From NCBI RefSeq assembly GCF_000359745.1, contig NZ_AQHN01000094.1:1-64000 (forward strand): DNA of 64,000 nucleotides, given 5' to 3'. Below are positions 44,281-52,209 of this stretch, one piece after another. Origin of the DNA: Rhizobium freirei PRF 81. Lineage in GTDB: Bacteria > Pseudomonadota > Alphaproteobacteria > Rhizobiales > Rhizobiaceae. Within the stretch, counting starts at the first letter, position 1, and each line of letters opens with the position of its first letter. The notes beneath the pieces are model-generated. The model ran no database searches, was not told the origin of the DNA, and saw only the letters and a list, made by a program, of their open reading frames with translations. Both the position numbers and the translations under genes were made by a program.

Positions 44281-45570
44281 TCATCCTTCGCGAGGCGCCT
44301 CCTTCGCCCCGGAGATTGAGGTCGATATTTCGTCCGGTTCGCAAAGGGACGGAAATGGTGCGATTGACCACCTGATCAGATTAACGGCACGCTCCAGCAT
44401 CATTTCTGTCTGAGAACGACTTGACGAACATGCGATGACATGTCCAATCGAGTCTAAATAATCACCTCTTCTGACGATTTGTGCCTTTGGTGTAACGTAA
44501 AATTTGACCTCGTTGACACCCGGTACAGCAGCCGCGCGATTGTCACCACTGATCCAATCGAGGATGCCATCGCCCTCCGGAAGCAGGCTCCTCACTGCTG
44601 CTATGTGCGAATGCTTTGCTCGCAAGTCACAAATTTGTTGGCCGATGACAAGATTGATGTGCGCCGTGATCAAATCAACGCCGTACGCCAGTTGAACCAG
44701 TCTAGCTTCCCCGGTCGGAAGGCGGGGATTAACTTCAATGACAACTGGGCCATCGTTCGTCCATCGGAATTCAATGTTTGCCGGTCCCCATCCAAGACCG
44801 AGAGCTCGCAAGCAGCTAAGTGAAACATCGATGATGCGTTGAAGTTCGGTTTCAGTCAGCGGGGCAGGAAAGGTGTATTCACGAAAGACGAAATGTGGCG
44901 GGGGGCCGAAGTCAGCGGTACCAATTGCAATGACTTGGTTTCCCATTGTATTAGCGCCGTAGTACGGGCCTTGTGCGAATTCTTCGACGAGTATCTTCGG
45001 CGAAGATTGCCACGGGTGATCTCCGTCGAGCAGATGGCTCGTATGTTGAGCTAACTCTTTGGCATCCCGGCACAATCGGACACCGCTGCCGCCGAGGCCT
45101 GCGGTTGGCTTTAGTATCACCGGCAGACCAATCTTCTCCGCTGAGCATTCCACCTCCATTGCATCTGTTGCCAAGCGGTAAGCAGGTACTGGAACTCCGT
45201 ATTCCGCGAGTACTTGGCGTTGCACAAATTTGTCGCAGCATCGATCAATCGATGCGGGGTCCGGTCCAGGTAGAGTGAAGTGTCGACAGAGTCGGGCAAC
45301 TGTTGCATAGACTGTCTCGCTCGGGCTTGGAAACCCGGTAATGCCAGCAATCTCATAAGTCGTGCTTAACTGGTAGCATTCGCGGATTAACGCATCGAGA
45401 TCGTCTGTATCGACACAGATTGTCTGAACCTCGTTCGCGCCAAGATAGTCGTACTGAGCTGGATCTGCAGACAGAGTAATAAGATGGAGACCAAGCCGCT
45501 GAGCCGCTTGGACGTACAGCGGGCCATTAGCCCGTGAACCTTCAATTAAGATGAGTGTTCTTCCTTTCAT
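44281..45570 (-). CDS. ATP-grasp carboxylate-amine ligase, copy 2
   Basis: The 429-residue protein is a paralogue of 3559-4842, with the same order of motifs: TLILIEGS, CCDKFVQRQVLAEYGVPVPAYRLAT, the glycine-rich KPTAGLGGSGVRL, ILVEEFAQGPYYGA and VVIEVNPRLPTGE. It should form an amide or peptide bond using ATP. GGAGG lies before ATG 45570. Unlike copy 1 it has no kinase or aminomutase next to it: mobile elements flank both sides. Differences around the binding loops (TAGLGG versus IGGIGG; RLPTGE versus RIAGGT) suggest changed specificity rather than simple redundancy. Confidence 0.82.
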   Translation of the reverse strand: MKGRTLILIEGSRANGPLYVQAAQRLGLHLITLSADPAQYDYLGANEVQTICVDTDDLDALIRECYQLSTTYEIAGITGFPSPSETVYATVARLCRHFTLPGPDPASIDRCCDKFVQRQVLAEYGVPVPAYRLATDAMEVECSAEKIGLPVILKPTAGLGGSGVRLCRDAKELAQHTSHLLDGDHPWQSSPKILVEEFAQGPYYGANTMGNQVIAIGTADFGPPPHFVFREYTFPAPLTETELQRIIDVSLSCLRALGLGWGPANIEFRWTNDGPVVIEVNPRLPTGEARLVQLAYGVDLITAHINLVIGQQICDLRAKHSHIAAVRSLLPEGDGILDWISGDNRAAAVPGVNEVKFYVTPKAQIVRRGDYLDSIGHVIACSSSRSQTEMMLERAVNLIRWSIAPFPSLCEPDEISTSISGAKEAPREG

Positions 45571-45660
45571 TGGCGTCAACCTCCATGTGGCGTGCTTTCA
45601 GGCGAGCTGAGGATGAATTTCCATCAGTTTTTACGCACGCCTCTCCGCGGATTTGCGGGT

Positions 45661-45712
45661 GAACGTATCATTGCCGAGCAATCTGCGAACGCGAAGATTT
45701 TGTAAATTTTTT
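45661..45712 (-). promoter_or_regulatory. Leader element of ATP-grasp copy 2, homologous to that of copy 1
   Basis: AAGATTTTGTAAATTTTTT at 45694-45712 differs at one base from the element at 4964-4982, and GAACGTATCAT at 45661 matches GAACGTACCAT at 4933. Both leaders place the element about 140 bases before the start codon. The nod-box-like AAACAA and ATC-N9-GAT of copy 1 are not kept here. Confidence 0.5.
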
Positions 45713-45846
45713 CTGAGAGGACGTGCGACGACGTCTAATATTGCTGTGGCAAACTACTGTCATCCGTGAGCGCGACGAACAACCCACCTTTTCTTTTGTG
45801 AATGAGGCCGTGAGATAAGCTCCTTCATCGATAGGAGCGGAATGGA

Positions 45847-46317
45847 ATGGTTGGAGATCGCGTTGATGCCATGCTTGAAGTCATGGATGAAGGCATGCAT
45901 GAAGCCAGGCATGAGGGAAAGTATCGCCGGATCGAGGTGATCACCGGTCGGCGCCAGCGGCGGAATTGGACTGACGAGGAGAAGGCGCAGATCCTTGCGG
46001 AAAGCGCAGAACCTGACGTGAACATCTCGGCCGTTGCCCGGCGCTGGGGCGTCAATCGCGGCTTGCTGAATGTGTGGCGACGGGATGCCGGACTAACCTC
46101 TCAACGGTCGGCAAAGGCCAGTTTGCCGTCTGCCGTGTTCGTGCCGGTGACAGTGGTTGGGGATGGCGCACGACACGAAGGCTCGCCATCGAATGCCTCG
46201 GAGGTTCTTGCTGGCCGAATTGAGATCGAAATTGCGGGCGCACGCATGACGGTTATCGGCTCGGTGGCGCCCGAGTTGGCGCAGGCGATGGTGGCGGTGT
46301 TGCGAGGGCGCCGGTGA
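45847..46317 (+). CDS. tnpA: IS66 accessory protein TnpA
   Basis: The 156-residue protein has a helix-turn-helix (NWTDEEKAQILAESAEPDV, then ISAVARRWGVNRGLLNVW) as in IS66 TnpA/OrfA. It is a small DNA-binding accessory protein needed for transposition in some IS66 elements. Its end overlaps the GTG start of tnpB at 46314, typical of the coupled tnpA-tnpB pair. Confidence 0.88.
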   Translation: MVGDRVDAMLEVMDEGMHEARHEGKYRRIEVITGRRQRRNWTDEEKAQILAESAEPDVNISAVARRWGVNRGLLNVWRRDAGLTSQRSAKASLPSAVFVPVTVVGDGARHEGSPSNASEVLAGRIEIEIAGARMTVIGSVAPELAQAMVAVLRGRR

Positions 46318-46432
46318 TCGGACTTTCACCAAGCGGTGTGAAGATCATGGTTGCGACGCGACCTGTCGACTTCCGGCGCGGCATGAATGGCCTGGTGGCG
46401 TTGGTGGCGTCAGCCCTTGCGGCCGATCCATA

Positions 46433-46516
46433 TTTATGCATCGGGTGAGATTTTGTGGCGGAGCCATTACGGCGCCAGCCGGGGACTGCCAAATCTAGAA
46501 TTCTCCGCCACATAAT
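46433..46516 (+). repeat. RIT left inverted repeat
   Basis: It begins TTTATGCATCGGGTGAG and ends CCGCCACATAAT. Its reverse complement recurs at 49520-49603 with a few mismatches, and includes the GGCGCCAGCCGGGGACTGCC block. Confidence 0.9.
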
Positions 46517-46575
46517 ATTTCATGCCTCTCTGACGGGCGCGGGATCCCCCTGCGCCGCAATACTGGAGGGGCAAT

Positions 46576-47578
46576 ATGCTCGACTTCTATTTTTCGTATC
46601 GTGGGGTACTCAAGCGTCTGCGTAGCGGTGCGCTCGGCGGCGAGATGGATCGCTTCGCGGAGCATTTTTTCACGCTCGGTTATAAGCGAGCGTCTGCCAA
46701 GATTTACCTGAGCCGGATTGCGCGCTTTAGCCAGTTTGCCGCGAGGCGTTCTTCTGGGCGGCCGCCGCTTTCTGGATTGGTTCCGCCATCACCATCTCGG
46801 CCAGGACCTCGAGCCGTTGACGGCTGAGCAGGTCCTTGCTGCTGTCGAGCATCGGCTGTCGCTATCGGCGACCTCCGGCAGCCGCACGGCAGCGACTGCT
46901 CACACTCGAACATTTCTTCGGTTTTTGTATTGGGCTGGCTACCATCGCCAAGATCTCGCCGGCGTTGTCCCAAGGACGCCCTCTTGGCGTTTGGCACATT
47001 TGCCGCCACGCCTTGCATGGGATGACGTTCGGCAGGCGATCGATGCGATCGGCGCAACGACGCCGGTCGACATCCGCGATCGAGCCGTCCTGCTGCTGCT
47101 CGCCACTACGGGCATTCGCAACGGCGAGTTACGCGCCATTCGGCTGAAGGATATCGACTGGCGTACTGGCGAGGTTTTTGTCCGGCGCACCAAGGGCAAG
47201 CGTGATCGGGTGGTGCCACTCCTAGAGGAGACCGGCGCCGCACTCGCCGATTACATCCTGCGCGCTCGACCGAAGGTGGATAGTCCGTATCTGTTCCTGT
47301 CCTTCACGCCGCCGCTGGGGCCGTTCAAGTGCGCGTCGCCTGTTTCGAGGATCGTGCGGAAGCGGTTGCGGCATGGCGGGGTCGAACTTGGGCGAGTCGC
47401 AGGTGCGCATCTCCTGCGCCACAGCCTTGCCACCCAGCTCGTCAGGCAGCAAAGGCCAATCAACGAGGTCGCCGATCTTCTTGGCCACCGGAGCATCAAC
47501 ACAACGGCGTTGTACGTGAAGGTTGCGGCCTCGCAACTCGCCGAGGTCGCACTCCCCTTTCCGGGAGGCGCCGCATGA
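46576..47578 (+). pseudogene. ritA: RIT recombinase 1 (RitA-type), probable frameshift
   Basis: The catalytic half is complete: TGIRNGELRAI (first Arg), HLLRHSLATQL (His-x-x-Arg), LGHRS (His) and TALYVKV (Tyr). The N-terminal part MLDFYFSYRGVL to ARFSQFA is in another frame and must shift by about 46740 to join FLDWFRHHHL. Either the gene is broken or the product starts later, near 46718, without its arm-binding region. The stop overlaps the next start. Confidence 0.75.
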
Positions 47579-48507
47579 CCGCCTTTGCCCGATTCCTCGG
47601 CGAGAAGGTTGAGCGTTACATCGAACTGCGCCACTCGCTCGGCTATGCCTTCAGTAAGCAAGCTGGTACGTTGCGCGCTTTTGTCCGCTACGTTGAACGC
47701 ACTCAAATCGACGCGCCCGCCACCCGGACGATGGCGCTGGACTTCGTCCTATCGTTCGGCGGGGCCGCCAACAGCCGCACCACTCGTCACGGCGTGCTCC
47801 GCAGATTCTACGAGTATCTCGCCGTCTATGACGCCCAAACCGAGAGCTTGGAGCGTAGGGTCTTTCCCAGATCCAGGGCAATTCCGCCGCCGCGGATCCT
47901 CAGCGAGTCAGAGTTGGCGTCGCTCATCGACGCATGTGCGCGCATTTCGCCAAGCATCCCTCTCAGGGGGCGGACGATGGCAACGCTAATCGGATTGTTG
48001 GCAAGCTCGGGACTGCGATCTGGCGAAGTGGTAAGGCTTGATCGTTCCGACGTCGATCTGACCAACGGGGTTCTTCTCGTTCGGAAGACGAAGTTCCGCA
48101 AGGACCGTCTCGTTCCAGTTCACACGACGACCCAGGCTGCCCTTCGCCACTACGCCAGTGAGCGTGACGCCGCTTTTCCCACGCCCAAGGACCAGGGCTT
48201 CTTCCTCAGCTCTCGTGGCAACCGCCTCTCAGCGACCGGCCTGCAAAACGGTTTTGCCGAGGTGCGTAAGCTCTCCGGCCTTGATGGCGGTAAGCCCTTA
48301 AGGCCGCACGATCTCAGGCACCGGTTCGCCGTGACCCGCCTCAGCTTCTGGCATCAACAGCGCGCAGACGTTCAGGCGTTGCTCCCGTTGCTCGCCACCT
48401 ATCTCGGCCACGCCAGCTACAGCGATACCGCTTACTACCTCACTGGTTCGGCGGATCTTCTCGCCATTGCGGCGGACCGCGCTTTCCTCGATGGAGGTGC
48501 AGCATGA
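47575..48507 (+). CDS. ritB: RIT recombinase 2 (RitB-type)
   Basis: This 310-residue tyrosine recombinase has SSGLRSGEVVRL, RPHDLRHRFAV, LGHAS and a Tyr in DTAYYLTG, the full Arg-His-Arg-His-Tyr set. ATG 47575 overlaps the stop of the preceding gene, and its own stop overlaps the next start. The longer frame from 47329 overlaps the first recombinase and is not needed. It acts in cutting and joining the element's ends. Confidence 0.88.
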   Translation: MTAFARFLGEKVERYIELRHSLGYAFSKQAGTLRAFVRYVERTQIDAPATRTMALDFVLSFGGAANSRTTRHGVLRRFYEYLAVYDAQTESLERRVFPRSRAIPPPRILSESELASLIDACARISPSIPLRGRTMATLIGLLASSGLRSGEVVRLDRSDVDLTNGVLLVRKTKFRKDRLVPVHTTTQAALRHYASERDAAFPTPKDQGFFLSSRGNRLSATGLQNGFAEVRKLSGLDGGKPLRPHDLRHRFAVTRLSFWHQQRADVQALLPLLATYLGHASYSDTAYYLTGSADLLAIAADRAFLDGGAA

Positions 48508-49511
48508 GCGAACATCTGCTCCTGGCGCCGCTCCTGGAATCCTACTTTCGCCGGCGCCTAACCAAGCAGCGCAACGCCACTCCCGCGACTGTCGCGAGCT
48601 ATCGCGACGCCTTGCGCATGCTGATCCTCTTTGCCGCCGCCAGGTTGCGGAAGAGGCCGGCGGCGTTGGTGCTCGAAGATCTCGATCGAGACCTCGTTCT
48701 CGCATTTCTCGACGAACTCGAGGAGAAGCGGAACAACACCGTCGCCACGCGTAATGCCCGACTAGCTGCGATACGATCTTTCTTCCACCATGTGGCAGCC
48801 GCCGACCCGGCGTCCTTTGGTGTCGCGCAACGCGTGCTGACGATTCCCACAAAACGCGCGCACATTGAGGTGACGCACCATCTCACCGACGCAGAAGTGG
48901 ACACCGTCATTGCGGCGCCCGATCAGAGGACGCCCCGTGGTCGGCGCGACCGCGCGTTTCTGCTGTTCCTGGCGCGGACCGGCGCGCGGGTCTCCGAAGC
49001 CATCGGTGTCAATGCTGACGACCTTCAGTTGGGACGCCCGCACTCGCAGGTGCTATTGCACGGTAAGGGGCGCAGAGATCGCGTCATCCCCGTTCCTCAG
49101 GATCTGGCGAGAGCGCTGGCGGCCTTGTTGCGCGAGCGCGGAATCACCAACCACGAACCACGACCGATCTTTATCGGTGCCCACAATGAGCGCCTGACGC
49201 GCTTCGGGGCGACCCACATCGTACGACGAGCGGCGGCCAAGGCAGTGGCCACAAGGCCGGATTTGGCCGAAAAGCCCATATCGCCACACATCTTCCGGCA
49301 CTCCCTTGCCATGAAGCTTCTCCAGTCCGGCGTGGATCTTTTGACGATTCAAGCCTGGCTCGGGCACGCACAGGTCGCCACCACCCACCGCTATGCCGCC
49401 GCGGATGTCGAGATGATGCGTAACGGACTCGAAAAGGCGGGCATCAAGGGCGATTACGGGACGCGCTTCCGGCCCACCGATGCCGTTCTGCAACTGCTGA
49501 ACAGCATCTAA
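48504..49511 (+). CDS. ritC: RIT recombinase 3 (RitC-type)
   Basis: This 335-residue tyrosine recombinase has a core-binding domain (YFRRRLTKQRNATPATVASY) and ARTGARVSEAIGV, HIFRHSLAMKLL, LGHAQ and the Tyr in TTHRYAAAD. It overlaps the RitB-type gene by 4 bases. The end of the gene lies 8 bases before the right inverted repeat. Confidence 0.9.
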   Translation: MSEHLLLAPLLESYFRRRLTKQRNATPATVASYRDALRMLILFAAARLRKRPAALVLEDLDRDLVLAFLDELEEKRNNTVATRNARLAAIRSFFHHVAAADPASFGVAQRVLTIPTKRAHIEVTHHLTDAEVDTVIAAPDQRTPRGRRDRAFLLFLARTGARVSEAIGVNADDLQLGRPHSQVLLHGKGRRDRVIPVPQDLARALAALLRERGITNHEPRPIFIGAHNERLTRFGATHIVRRAAAKAVATRPDLAEKPISPHIFRHSLAMKLLQSGVDLLTIQAWLGHAQVATTHRYAAADVEMMRNGLEKAGIKGDYGTRFRPTDAVLQLLNSI

Positions 49512-49519
49512 GCTAAAAC

Positions 49520-49603
49520 ATTATGTGGCGGAAGATGCCAGATTTGGCAGTCCCCGGCTGGCGCCATGACGGCTCCGCCACAAAATCTCACCCGATGCAT
49601 AAA
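49520..49603 (-). repeat. RIT right inverted repeat
   Basis: It is the reverse complement, with few mismatches, of 46433-46516. It is directly followed by two bases and a 26-base perfect palindrome at the tnpB junction. Confidence 0.9.
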
Positions 49604-49605
49604 AA

Positions 49606-49631
49606 GGGTTATGTGGCGCGCCACATAACCC
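49606..49631. repeat. 26-base perfect palindrome at the RIT/IS66 junction
   Basis: GGGTTATGTGGCG is followed immediately by its exact complement. It sits at only one end, between the RIT right repeat and tnpB sequence, and shares TTATGTGGCG with the inner border of the RIT repeats. It may be a recombinase core site or a trace of earlier excision. Confidence 0.8.
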
Positions 49632-49919
49632 TATTGCGGCGACGTGTTCGTGTTCCGCGCCAAGCGTCTTGATCGGCTTCGTTGCATTTACTGGGACGGA
49701 TCAGGCATGATTTTAGCGACGAAGTGGTTGGAGGCAGGCAAGTTCGTTTGGCCACCGATCCGCGATGGCGCCATGCAGATGACGCGCGAAGAGTTCTCAC
49801 TTTTGGTTGCCGGTATTGACTGGACAAGGGTGAAGCAGAACCCAGTGAAGCGGCCCTTGAAAGTTGGTTGATCCTATTGGTTTTGCTTGAAGATTCAGGC
49901 TCATGTGGTAGGGTCCGTC

Positions 49920-51494
49920 ATGCCGCTTCGACCCGATCCCTTGCCCCAGGACACTGCGCAATTGACCCGGATCATTCTCTCGCTCAACGAAGAGAATGCC
50001 GACCTTAAGGCGCGCGTGGTCTTCCTTGAGCGCCAGCTCTTCGGGACGAAATCGGAGAAGATGACAGTGCTCGATCCGACGCAGGCAATGCTCGATCTTG
50101 GCGATCTAAGCGACATTCCCGTTGCTGCCAATGACGATGTCGTGCCGGTCATTGAAGACAAAATGCAGGCACGGCGATCGCCAGCGCGCAATATCGGCCG
50201 CTTGCCCAAGCACCTTCCGCGGTATGACGAGGTCATCGAACCAGAGAGCAAGACTTGCCCCTGCTGTTCGTTCGAACTTCATTGCATCGGCACTGATGTC
50301 AGCGAGGCGCTCGACATCGTGCCTGCGGTTGTCCGGGTGAAACGGACGATCCGGCCACGCTATGCATGCCGGGCCTGCGAAAGTGTTGTTGTGCAGGCGT
50401 CCGCACCGGCACGCGTGATGGACGGTGGCATGGTGACCACGGCGTTTGCCGCGCATGTCGCTGTTTCGAAGTTTGCCTGGCATCTCCCGCTCAACAGACA
50501 GGCGCAAATGCTGGCCTCCTGCGGCGTCATCATTGATCGCGGTACGCTCGGGGCATGGGTCACGCGTGTCGCCTGGTGGCTTGAGCTCCTCTACGATGCG
50601 CTGACCGCCTTCATCCGCTCGCAGCCGAGGGTGTTCTGTGACGAGACGCCGCTTCCGCGCCTCGATCCAGGACGCAAGCGAACCAAGGTCTGCCAGTTAT
50701 GGGCGCAAGCGGTTGACGACCGCCCCTGGAATGGTCCGGCGCCGCCGGCGGTTGCTTATATCTTTGCCGAAAGCCGCAGTGCGCGCGAGATCGAGGGGCA
50801 ATTGTCGTCGTTTGCCGGCGTGCTTCAGGTTGATGGATACCAAGCCTATAAAACCATGGTCAAACGACGCGGCAAGAGCAACGTTGCCCCCATGCGGCTG
50901 GCCTTCTGCCTCGCCCATGCACGGCGAAAGTTCGTTGATGTCGTCAAACTGACCGGCTCTTCGGAGGCCTTGTCGATCCTTGCCAGGATTGCAGAAATCT
51001 ATCGCATCGAAGCAAAACTACGAGGGGAAGATGAAGATACCCGGCTTAGCGGCAGGCGTCGTGAGGCGGCTCCCATCATGAGGGAGCTGAAGGTCCATCT
51101 CACCGAACTGAGCGACGAGGTGTCGTCGAAATCAGCACTTGGCAAGGCAGTCACTTACATGCTCAACCACTGGGGCGGCCTGACAGCCTTCCTCGATGAT
51201 GGCCGGATCGAGGTGGACTCCAACGTAGTCGAGCGTTCAATGAAATCCGTGGCTCTGACGAGAAAGAACTCATTATTCGTGGGCAACGAGCGGGGTGGCC
51301 AGACCTTCGCGGTCCTGGCATCGCTCGTGAACACGGCAAAGCTTAACGGCGTGGACCCCGACGCCTGGCTTGCCGATGTGCTGGAACGCATCATCTCCGG
51401 CAAAGTCAAAGCCAACGAGATGGAGAGCCTTTTGCCTTGGGCCTGGAACGCCGAGCGCGAAGCGATGACACAGCAGGAGCGACAAGCGGCATGA
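49920..51494 (+). CDS. tnpC: IS66 transposase TnpC, intact
   Basis: The protein of about 524 residues has the IS66 leucine-rich N-terminal helix (LNEENADLKARVVFLER), a zinc-finger-like region (CPCCSFELHC and CRACESVVV), the catalytic core (VFCDETPLPR, VLQVDGYQAY), and a Glu region near SNVVERSMKSVALTRKNSLF. ATG 49920 is chosen; an in-frame TTG at 49887 is possible. Its stop overlaps the UPF0149 start. This is the reference copy for the decayed copy at 37563-38290. Confidence 0.9.
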   Translation: MPLRPDPLPQDTAQLTRIILSLNEENADLKARVVFLERQLFGTKSEKMTVLDPTQAMLDLGDLSDIPVAANDDVVPVIEDKMQARRSPARNIGRLPKHLPRYDEVIEPESKTCPCCSFELHCIGTDVSEALDIVPAVVRVKRTIRPRYACRACESVVVQASAPARVMDGGMVTTAFAAHVAVSKFAWHLPLNRQAQMLASCGVIIDRGTLGAWVTRVAWWLELLYDALTAFIRSQPRVFCDETPLPRLDPGRKRTKVCQLWAQAVDDRPWNGPAPPAVAYIFAESRSAREIEGQLSSFAGVLQVDGYQAYKTMVKRRGKSNVAPMRLAFCLAHARRKFVDVVKLTGSSEALSILARIAEIYRIEAKLRGEDEDTRLSGRRREAAPIMRELKVHLTELSDEVSSKSALGKAVTYMLNHWGGLTAFLDDGRIEVDSNVVERSMKSVALTRKNSLFVGNERGGQTFAVLASLVNTAKLNGVDPDAWLADVLERIISGKVKANEMESLLPWAWNAEREAMTQQERQAA

Positions 51495-52054
51495 CACAGA
51501 ACAGCCAGGAGATGACGCCGCGACCGAAGCTCGATGACGACGCATTCGAAGCCTTTATCAGGAGACGTCGTCCGCCATCGCCTATCTGGTCAATGAGCAG
51601 TCTCGATGGCTATCTTACGGCCCTCATCATCGGCCCGAAGTTCATCGACCCACGCCAATGGATCCCGGAACTGACCGGCCCGGATGCCCTGAACCTGCCA
51701 ATGGAAACAACCGAACATCGGGCCGTGCAGACGATCGTGGCGGAGTATAATCGGATATCTGCAAGCCTTTCCGAGAGACCGAAAGACCACCGGCCCAGGT
51801 TCACCAGGATCGATGATCAGACCCTTGATCCATTCGATTGGGACATCTGCTTTCTCCTCGGAACAGGATACGCGCCGAGGCTTTGGCAGCCTGTCCTTCG
51901 AGGTCATGCCGTCACTGGGGATATCATCGCGCCGATCCGCAAGCTCGGCGAGACAAAACGGAAAGCGACCCACCAGGATGCTGCTGCCGTCGCCGAAGCA
52001 CTCGTCAATATCCGAACCTATTTTATGCCGAAGCGGGCAAAGCAGAAGTTCTAA
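51491..52054 (+). CDS. UPF0149/YecA-type passenger protein of IS66
   Basis: The 187-residue protein matches UPF0149 (YgfB/YecA) by SSLDGYLTALIIGPKFI, IPELTG and DWDICFLLGTGYAPRLW. It overlaps the tnpC stop by 4 bases and lies inside the IS66 right end, so it is a passenger of the element. The role in transposition is unknown; the same pairing is seen in other rhizobial IS66 elements as far as I recall. Confidence 0.8.
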   Translation: MTQNSQEMTPRPKLDDDAFEAFIRRRRPPSPIWSMSSLDGYLTALIIGPKFIDPRQWIPELTGPDALNLPMETTEHRAVQTIVAEYNRISASLSERPKDHRPRFTRIDDQTLDPFDWDICFLLGTGYAPRLWQPVLRGHAVTGDIIAPIRKLGETKRKATHQDAAAVAEALVNIRTYFMPKRAKQKF

Positions 52055-52209
52055 AAGAAAGTGCTATTGCGATCCCGTCAACGCCGAAAGCAGTGGGCTG
52101 TTCGTCGCGCTCACTGTCATCCTGAATGTACGATGGTGTCAGAACCCAGCGAGTGTCTCTTGCCCATGTCATATTTCGACATTGATGTTTATAGAGCCAC
52201 CAGCGACGC

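Larger units (their letters stand above)
46434..49631 (+). mobile_element. RIT element (recombinase in trio)
   Basis: Three consecutive, overlapping tyrosine recombinase genes on the same strand are bounded by 84-base inverted repeats (46433-46516 and 49520-49603). This is the RIT organisation. A perfect 26-base palindrome lies between the right repeat and the resumed tnpB sequence. It is inserted in tnpB of the surrounding IS66. Confidence 0.9.
46314..49871 (+). pseudogene. tnpB: IS66 tnpB, split by RIT insertion
   Basis: The 5' part (46314-46433) reads VIGLSPSGVKIMV and RPVDFRRGMNGLVALV up to DPY. The 3' part resumes at about 49632 with CGDVFVFRAKRLDRL and ends KRPLKVG at 49871. Removing the RIT element and one copy of the junction TAT restores a continuous gene. 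TnpB is essential in IS66-type elements, so this one is disabled unless another copy helps. Confidence 0.9.
45766..52114 (+). mobile_element. IS66-family element carrying a nested RIT element
   Basis: The left end GTGAGCGCGACGAACA at 45766 is the reverse complement of the right end near 52099-52114. Both ends are flanked by the same 8 bases, TGTCATCC (45758-45765 and 52115-52122), the duplication size of IS66. It carries tnpA, tnpB, tnpC and a UPF0149 gene. tnpB is split by a 3.2-kb RIT element, giving a total of 6349 bases. Confidence 0.93.
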
